Positions 59,435-64,000 of a stretch of 64,000 nt of DNA are shown here, in pieces. The stretch comes from Euonymus europaeus (lineage: Eukaryota > Streptophyta > Magnoliopsida > Celastrales > Celastraceae). The stretch covers positions 17,589,001 through 17,653,000 of the forward strand of contig OY756961.1 in NCBI GenBank assembly GCA_963580455.1, in the 5' to 3' direction. Every line of letters begins with the position of its first letter. The stretch's first letter is position 1. The notes under the pieces are model-generated. The model ran no database searches. It was not told where the DNA came from and was given only the letters and a program-made list of their open reading frames with translations. Both the position numbers and the translations under genes were made by a program.

Positions 59435-60278
59435 GTGACGCCCCGATCCGGGCACGCCATGGGTGCCCTCCGGCACCGTCCTAGGTCACTAGTGCGATCA
59501 ACCGACAGACCGGAAATCCGGCGGCATCTCCCCGTATATCGGAGAGTCCCCGCCTGCATCAAAAACACGCAGCATAAATTCAATCCATCACACTAGCAAC
59601 CTAGCTAGGCCTCAGGCCTCAAACACATGCAATCCTGATCCTAGGGGCCTCAGGCCATCCAGTACCAGCATACACAAACTGATAGTAATAAACACATCAA
59701 CAAATTCATAATATAATATAACCATAAAATCAAACTCAGCATACTTCATGCATACACCCTCTAGTGCCAAATGGTTATAAGTATATCATGAATAACATCA
59801 ATACATCGTAAACAAAATACGTGCTAGAATACATCCCTAACACCCATATCCTACCCAGGGCCATCCATGTCACATCCCGCCCTCATTGATCCGCTCCACT
59901 GGTACCTGTATTAGTATCTCCTGTGGGAAGGAACAGAAAGTAGAGAGTGAGCAAGAAGCGTTCACAGCACCATATTTCCTCCCTCGGTAGGGTGTCCAGA
60001 CGGTCTACTGTTCACAACACCATATTTCCTCCCTCAAATTTCTCTGCCTCCGTTCCAGCACAAAGCGTCCGGACGGCTGTTTAGGGTGTCCGAACAATTT
60101 ATTTTCTGGCTTGGTCTAAGCTTCGATTTGATATATTATGGGCCCAAAACAGACGTCTATACAAAAAGTTATGGCCCATTTACCGAACCTAGCTCAAAAC
60201 TATTTTTTTCATGATTCTGTACTTCACGGATCATCCGTAAATTGACTCAAAACTAAATTTTTAGGTCGGGGTTTCACA
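59435..60278 (-). mobile_element. LTR-A4 with internal deletion and no target duplication
   Basis: It starts TGTGACGCCCCGATCCGG, nearly identical to LTR-A1 to about 59,959 (GTGAGCAAGAAGC), then jumps to the U3 palindrome region and ends GGTCGGGGTTTCACA. About 1.3 kb is missing inside. A stretch around CACCATATTTCCTCCCTC is tandemly duplicated (59,968-60,037). The left flank is copia integrase (CATGA) and the right flank is inverted satellite (TTGAT), so no target duplication is seen. Confidence 0.83.
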
Positions 60279-61505
60279 TTGATGGATCGGAGTTGCTCAA
60301 GTCTCTCCTAAAAGGATCTTTGAAAGATTTTGTTCCAATTTGAAATGAAAGTTCATCTTTTCATTGTGAAACAATATACAGAGCATATACTCGTTAATTT
60401 AGACATGAAATAGCAATAAAAAGTGGACTACAATCAACATTGATGTTTCAAAATTGCTCAACTCTTTCAACGGTCGATCTCTTAAAGGTTTTGTCCAATT
60501 TGGAAAGAACATGGTCTTTTCGCAATGAAACAAACTACGGAGTCGAAACTCATATATTTAGACATAAAATAACTTCGAAAATTGAACTCCAATCAAATTT
60601 GATGATTCAAAAATGCTTAACTCTCTCTATGGAGGATCTTTTAAAGCTTTTGTCAAATTTGCAATGAAAGTTAATCTTTGGGCAACGAATTAATCTTCGG
60701 AGCCTATAGTCGTTGATTTAGACATAAATTAGCAATAAAAAGTGTATGACGATCAACTTTAATGGTTCGGATTTGCTCAAGTCTCTTCATCGATGATCTT
60801 TTAAAGGTTTTGTTCAATTTGGAGTGAAAGTTGATATTTTGATAACAAAACAATCTCTAGAGCCTATATTTGTTAATTTATACATAACATAGTCATAAAA
60901 AATGTTCTACGATCAACTTTGATGGTTTGGAATTGCTCAAGTCTCTCTGTGGAGGATTTTTTAAAGGTTTTATCCAATTGGGAATGAAAGTTCGTCTTTT
61001 CTCAATGAAATAAACTATAGAGACTTAACTCATAGATCTAGACATAAAATAGAAAAAACATTTATACTACGATCAACTTTGATGGTTCAAATTGCTCAAC
61101 GCTCTCCATGGTCGATCTGTTAAAGGTTTTGTCCAATGTGGAACAAAAGATGGTCTTTTGTCAATGAACAAACTACGGAGCCTAAACTCATAGATTTAGA
61201 TACAAAATAACTTTAAAATTTTACCCCAATGATGTTTGAAAATTTGGAACCGCTAAACTCTCTGCATGGAGGATCTTTTAAATATTTTATCTAATTTGAA
61301 ACGAAAGTTAATCCTTGGGCAAAGAAATAATCTTCGGAGTCTATAGTCATTGATTAAGACAAGAAATAGCAATATAAAGTGTATTACGATCAACTTTATT
61401 TATTCAGAAATGCCCAAGTCTCTCCATGGAGGATTTTTTTAAAGACTTTGTCCAATTTGGAAGGAAAGTTGATATTTTGAGAACAAAACAATCTACATAC
61501 CCTAT
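60279..61505 (-). repeat. 160-bp satellite, inverted orientation
   Basis: Seven to eight monomers in the opposite orientation to the array at 20,876-43,558. For example, AGGATCTTTTAAAGCTTTTG and TAGACATAAAATA are reverse complements of the consensus blocks. They are more diverged than most plus-strand monomers. Confidence 0.9.
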
Positions 61506-61731
61506 ACTTGATTTTCTTAATCATTTAATGGGATAATAAAAAATTAGAATGACAACTATTTTTAAAATAGACGTTGTGGGGTGCCTTAGACCTTCCCCAT
61601 ACGTAACAAACTCACTTATCCATTTTTCCTGGATTCTCGCAGACCAAATTATTTTTATGGTGACCAATTTCACCTATTACAATTGGTGGCGACTTCTTTT
61701 AAAATTTTCTTTCATAAAACCGGTTGCGACA
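61506..61731 (+). mobile_element. Tat/Ogre-like LTR-T2, 3' end fragment
   Basis: 226 bp closely matching the last part of LTR-T1: TTTAATGGGATAATAAAA, GACGTTGTGGGGTG, CCTTCCCCATACGTAAC and the terminus GGTTGCGACA. The 5' part is missing and inverted satellite abuts it on the left. Confidence 0.8.
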
Positions 61732-62639
61732 CCCATCAACTAGTAAATCTACATAATCTTCATAAAGATCGCTACCTGCATCACAGAATATCATGAGCCA
61801 AGCCCAGCAAGTAATATACATGCAGTTATGCTAAATGATTCATGCACTTTAATACTCATAATACTCTCGACATTTCTTTCATTAAAACATATTTTCAGTC
61901 AGTGGGCCCCAAATTATAATATACAACTATAGAGCAACCGGTCGGGATTTTTCCTCTTTTTGTATCTCAAGGATACCCTTTCAGTAATAACCTCAGCCTT
62001 TAACACTTTCAATATACCCCCTCTGTAGCGGTAATATTTGATCCATAAAACATTTTTCCATTTCCAATCATTCTTTCATCCATTTATATGTATGCATGTT
62101 ATGAATGACACATATAATTCGAAACCGAATACTCACTAATAGCACTCAAAACAATAATTCGTCACACAAAACATACCATCACATTTTCATCACCTCACAA
62201 TAAAAGATATCACAACAGCACCTCCTCACAATATCTAGTTACACAACTATATCCAGTCCACCACCACTGATATCCAGTCCATCGCTCCCTCCGTCCACCA
62301 CCACTGATATCCAGTCCTCTACCTAGGGTTTCGTGCCCATTATATATTTAATTATTTTTTCACTCCTTTGGACCCTTCTATCCCCAAGTTCTCTAGCTTA
62401 TTACCTATTAGCCTTAACCCTGATATTAATTATCACCTATTGTTGATCTATCACTTAGGGTTCGTACCAAATTATTTCATTTTCCCACTTCTAGCAAATT
62501 CCGTATTCATAATTTCCCATACATTTCATCGCATTCACAAAATTCATATAAAATGGTATATAAAATTGACCCCTCCCCCGTTCTATCGTTTCGTACTATT
62601 CCTTAAGCTATCTACGAACTCAGGTGTTCCACATATAAA
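61732..62639. other. Unassigned LTR-like noncoding sequence
   Basis: There is no coding region I can support. The texture resembles the middle of gypsy LTRs (GAGCCAAGCCCAGCAAGTAATA, a long AT-rich body), and it may be a truncated LTR of a further family. A 23-bp direct repeat starting CCACCACCACTGATATCC occurs at about 62,260 and 62,297. The 93-codon frame at 62,368 is not convincing. Confidence 0.4.
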
Positions 62640-63480
62640 CATCAATTGAATCAAGAATTTCAAAATTACTCACCTTCTCTCTCTAGAAATTCCTCCAAAA
62701 TCCTTCAAACATAACCCAATCAATCATTCACTCCAAAATCACAAACAAACCTTTACATATGTCCAAAATCAACATATAATCAACATATCTAAAATATGGA
62801 ACTCAACTATTCAAGAATCTAATAAATCTAAGAAAACCTAGAATTTCCAAGACTAAGAGAAAACTTACCAAATCTCCCAAATAAAGCTTGAATCTTCCTT
62901 GTTTGGCTTCAATGATCACCAATCCACAATCTCCAATCCAAACTCTAACCAAAAGCTCATTCTCTCTCTTCTCCTCTCTCTTTTTCTCTCTCTACTCGGG
63001 TCTCTCCAAGATGTGGTATGTGCAGAAATGTCTACCTATGTTCTTAAAACCTGATTTCCCGATAGGTGTCCGGACGCCTTAAGTGGCCATCCGCACACCT
63101 TGCATCTCTCTCCCCTATCTGCCTCCAACATAGGCTTAAGTGTCCAGACGCCTCGGTAGGGTGTCCAGACGCTTTATTGTTCATAGCACTATTTTTCCTT
63201 CCTCAAAACTTCATTGCCTCTGTTTTCCAAGCAAGTGTCCAGACACCTTTATACGATGTCCAGACACTTTATGCTTTTCAGCACCCCATTTTTCTTCAAA
63301 TTTATTTCCTGGCCCGGTCTAAGCTTCAATTTGATATATTATGAGACCAAAATGGATATGTACACTAAAATTTAGGGCCCATTTAACGAACCTAGCTCAA
63401 AAACTACTTTTTGTGATTTCGTACCTCATGGATCATTCGTAATTTGACTCTAACATAAATTTTTGGGCCGAATTTTCACA
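62640..63480 (-). mobile_element. Gypsy-4 3' LTR (LTR-A5), U3 side only
   Basis: It matches the first 0.84 kb of LTR-A3 in reverse complement, from CATCAATTGAATCAAGAATT to GGCCGAATTTTCACA. Its right end abuts a polypurine tract and pol, which proves the orientation of the A family. The TCCGGAC-type motifs at 63,066-63,270 are mostly degenerate (for example GTCCAGAC). The U5 part is replaced by unassigned sequence. Confidence 0.85.
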
Positions 63481-63496
63481 TCCTTCCCCCCTTAAT
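63481..63496 (-). other. Gypsy-4 polypurine tract
   Basis: The minus strand reads TTAAGGGGGGAAGGA directly before TGTGAAAATTCGGCCC. It is the best-preserved tract of the three in the window. Confidence 0.85.
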
Positions 63497-63945
63497 GAAA
63501 TTTTGTCCGGAAATTTAACTACACATGTACCTGAATCTTCGAACAACTCCGGGTACTTCTCCTTCATTCTGGATTCCAACTCCCAAGTTGCTTCTTCAAC
63601 TCCGTGATACATCCACATCACTTTTACTAATGGACTCACACTTGACCTCGTGACCTTGTTCTGTCAGTCTAGAATCTTCGCCGGTTGAAGAGTGTAACTC
63701 CAATCTTCCTCAACTTCCAACGTAGTCCAATCTATCACATGTGACGGATCCGGCTCATATTTTTGAAGCATTGATACATTGAATACATTGTGAACCTTCT
63801 CAAGCTTCGGTGGAAGTGCCAAACGGTATGCCACTGATCCAAACGCCTCAAGAATCTCAAATGGCACCTCAAATCTCAGTGCCAACTTTGCATGCTTACT
63901 ATACCTCTGAATTCCCCGTCTCGGACTAAGTTTCAAGAAAACATT
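63497..63945 (-). pseudogene. Gypsy-4 integrase C-terminus and chromodomain-like tail
   Basis: Minus strand: LKLSPRRGIQRYSKHAKLAL, then [20 protein letters not shown] (GPF/Y module) and VHNVFNVSMLQKYEPDPSHV. Near 63,662 a stop separates this from the tail. The tail reads VKVMWMYHGVEEATWELESR and ends in the polypurine region. The rest of pol is lost: at about 63,946 the sequence passes into inverted satellite. Confidence 0.87.
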
Positions 63946-64000
63946 GACTCGTGAATTTAGACATAAAATAAAAATAAAAAGTGTACTACGATCAACTTTG
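63946..64000 (-). repeat. 160-bp satellite, inverted, continuing past the window
   Basis: The sequence ending GTGTACTACGATCAACTTTG is the reverse complement of the CAAAGTTGATCGTTGTACA block of C-type monomers. The orientation matches 60,279-61,505. Confidence 0.85.

Overview
This window is plant nuclear DNA made almost entirely of repeats. I find no intact gene, no host gene I can support, and no structural RNA gene. The organism is best read as a flowering plant with a large repeat-rich genome, probably a eudicot. The grounds are Ty3/gypsy and Ty1/copia elements primed by initiator tRNA-Met, Tat/Ogre-like LTRs, a FAR1-type Mutator-like element (MULE), a tRNA-derived SINE-like pair and a long AT-rich satellite. 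I cannot name the species. LTR family names A to E and T are mine, assigned by shared ends. LTR strand is given as the U3-to-U5 direction.

Layout. (1) 178-20,875: an old B-type LTR (+), interrupted by solo LTR-A1, lies head-on against Gypsy-1, which runs on the minus strand from its 3' LTR (4,086) to its primer-binding site (20,850). Gypsy-1 is split by a solo LTR-D with a SINE-like pair (7,879-10,146) and by a Tat-like LTR (11,742-20,457). That LTR holds a 5.6 kb MULE (13,435-19,047), which in turn holds a solo copia-type LTR (14,116-15,585). (2) 20,876-43,558: a plus-oriented satellite with a monomer near 160 bp and an imperfect higher-order repeat of about 10-11 monomers. It is interrupted by two LTR-E fragments, an A/B LTR chimera and a solo LTR-A with a perfect target-site duplication. 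(3) 43,559-54,550: Gypsy-2 (minus), nearly full length, with a copia fragment (49,726-53,490) inside its gag. (4) 54,551-59,434: a Gypsy-3 fragment, then a Sirevirus-like copia whose integrase is cut off by an LTR. (5) 59,435-64,000: LTR fragments, inverted satellite, a Tat LTR tail, and the 3' end of a fourth gypsy element that runs into inverted satellite.

All coding remnants are dead: proteases have lost the catalytic Asp, one reverse transcriptase has FIDA instead of FIDD, one integrase is deleted, and stops and frameshifts occur throughout. Host methylation and deamination could explain the in-frame TGA codons of the MULE transposase.

I did not find an undescribed enzymatic system. The features most worth following are cis structures. 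They are clusters of different perfect palindromes at the same U3 position in related LTR families, six W-box cores in 90 bp of LTR-E (four at exact 10-bp steps), a hairpin inside the MULE terminal inverted repeat, a kilobase-scale LTR inverted repeat that could make hairpin RNA, and a higher-order satellite that may be centromeric or pericentromeric.
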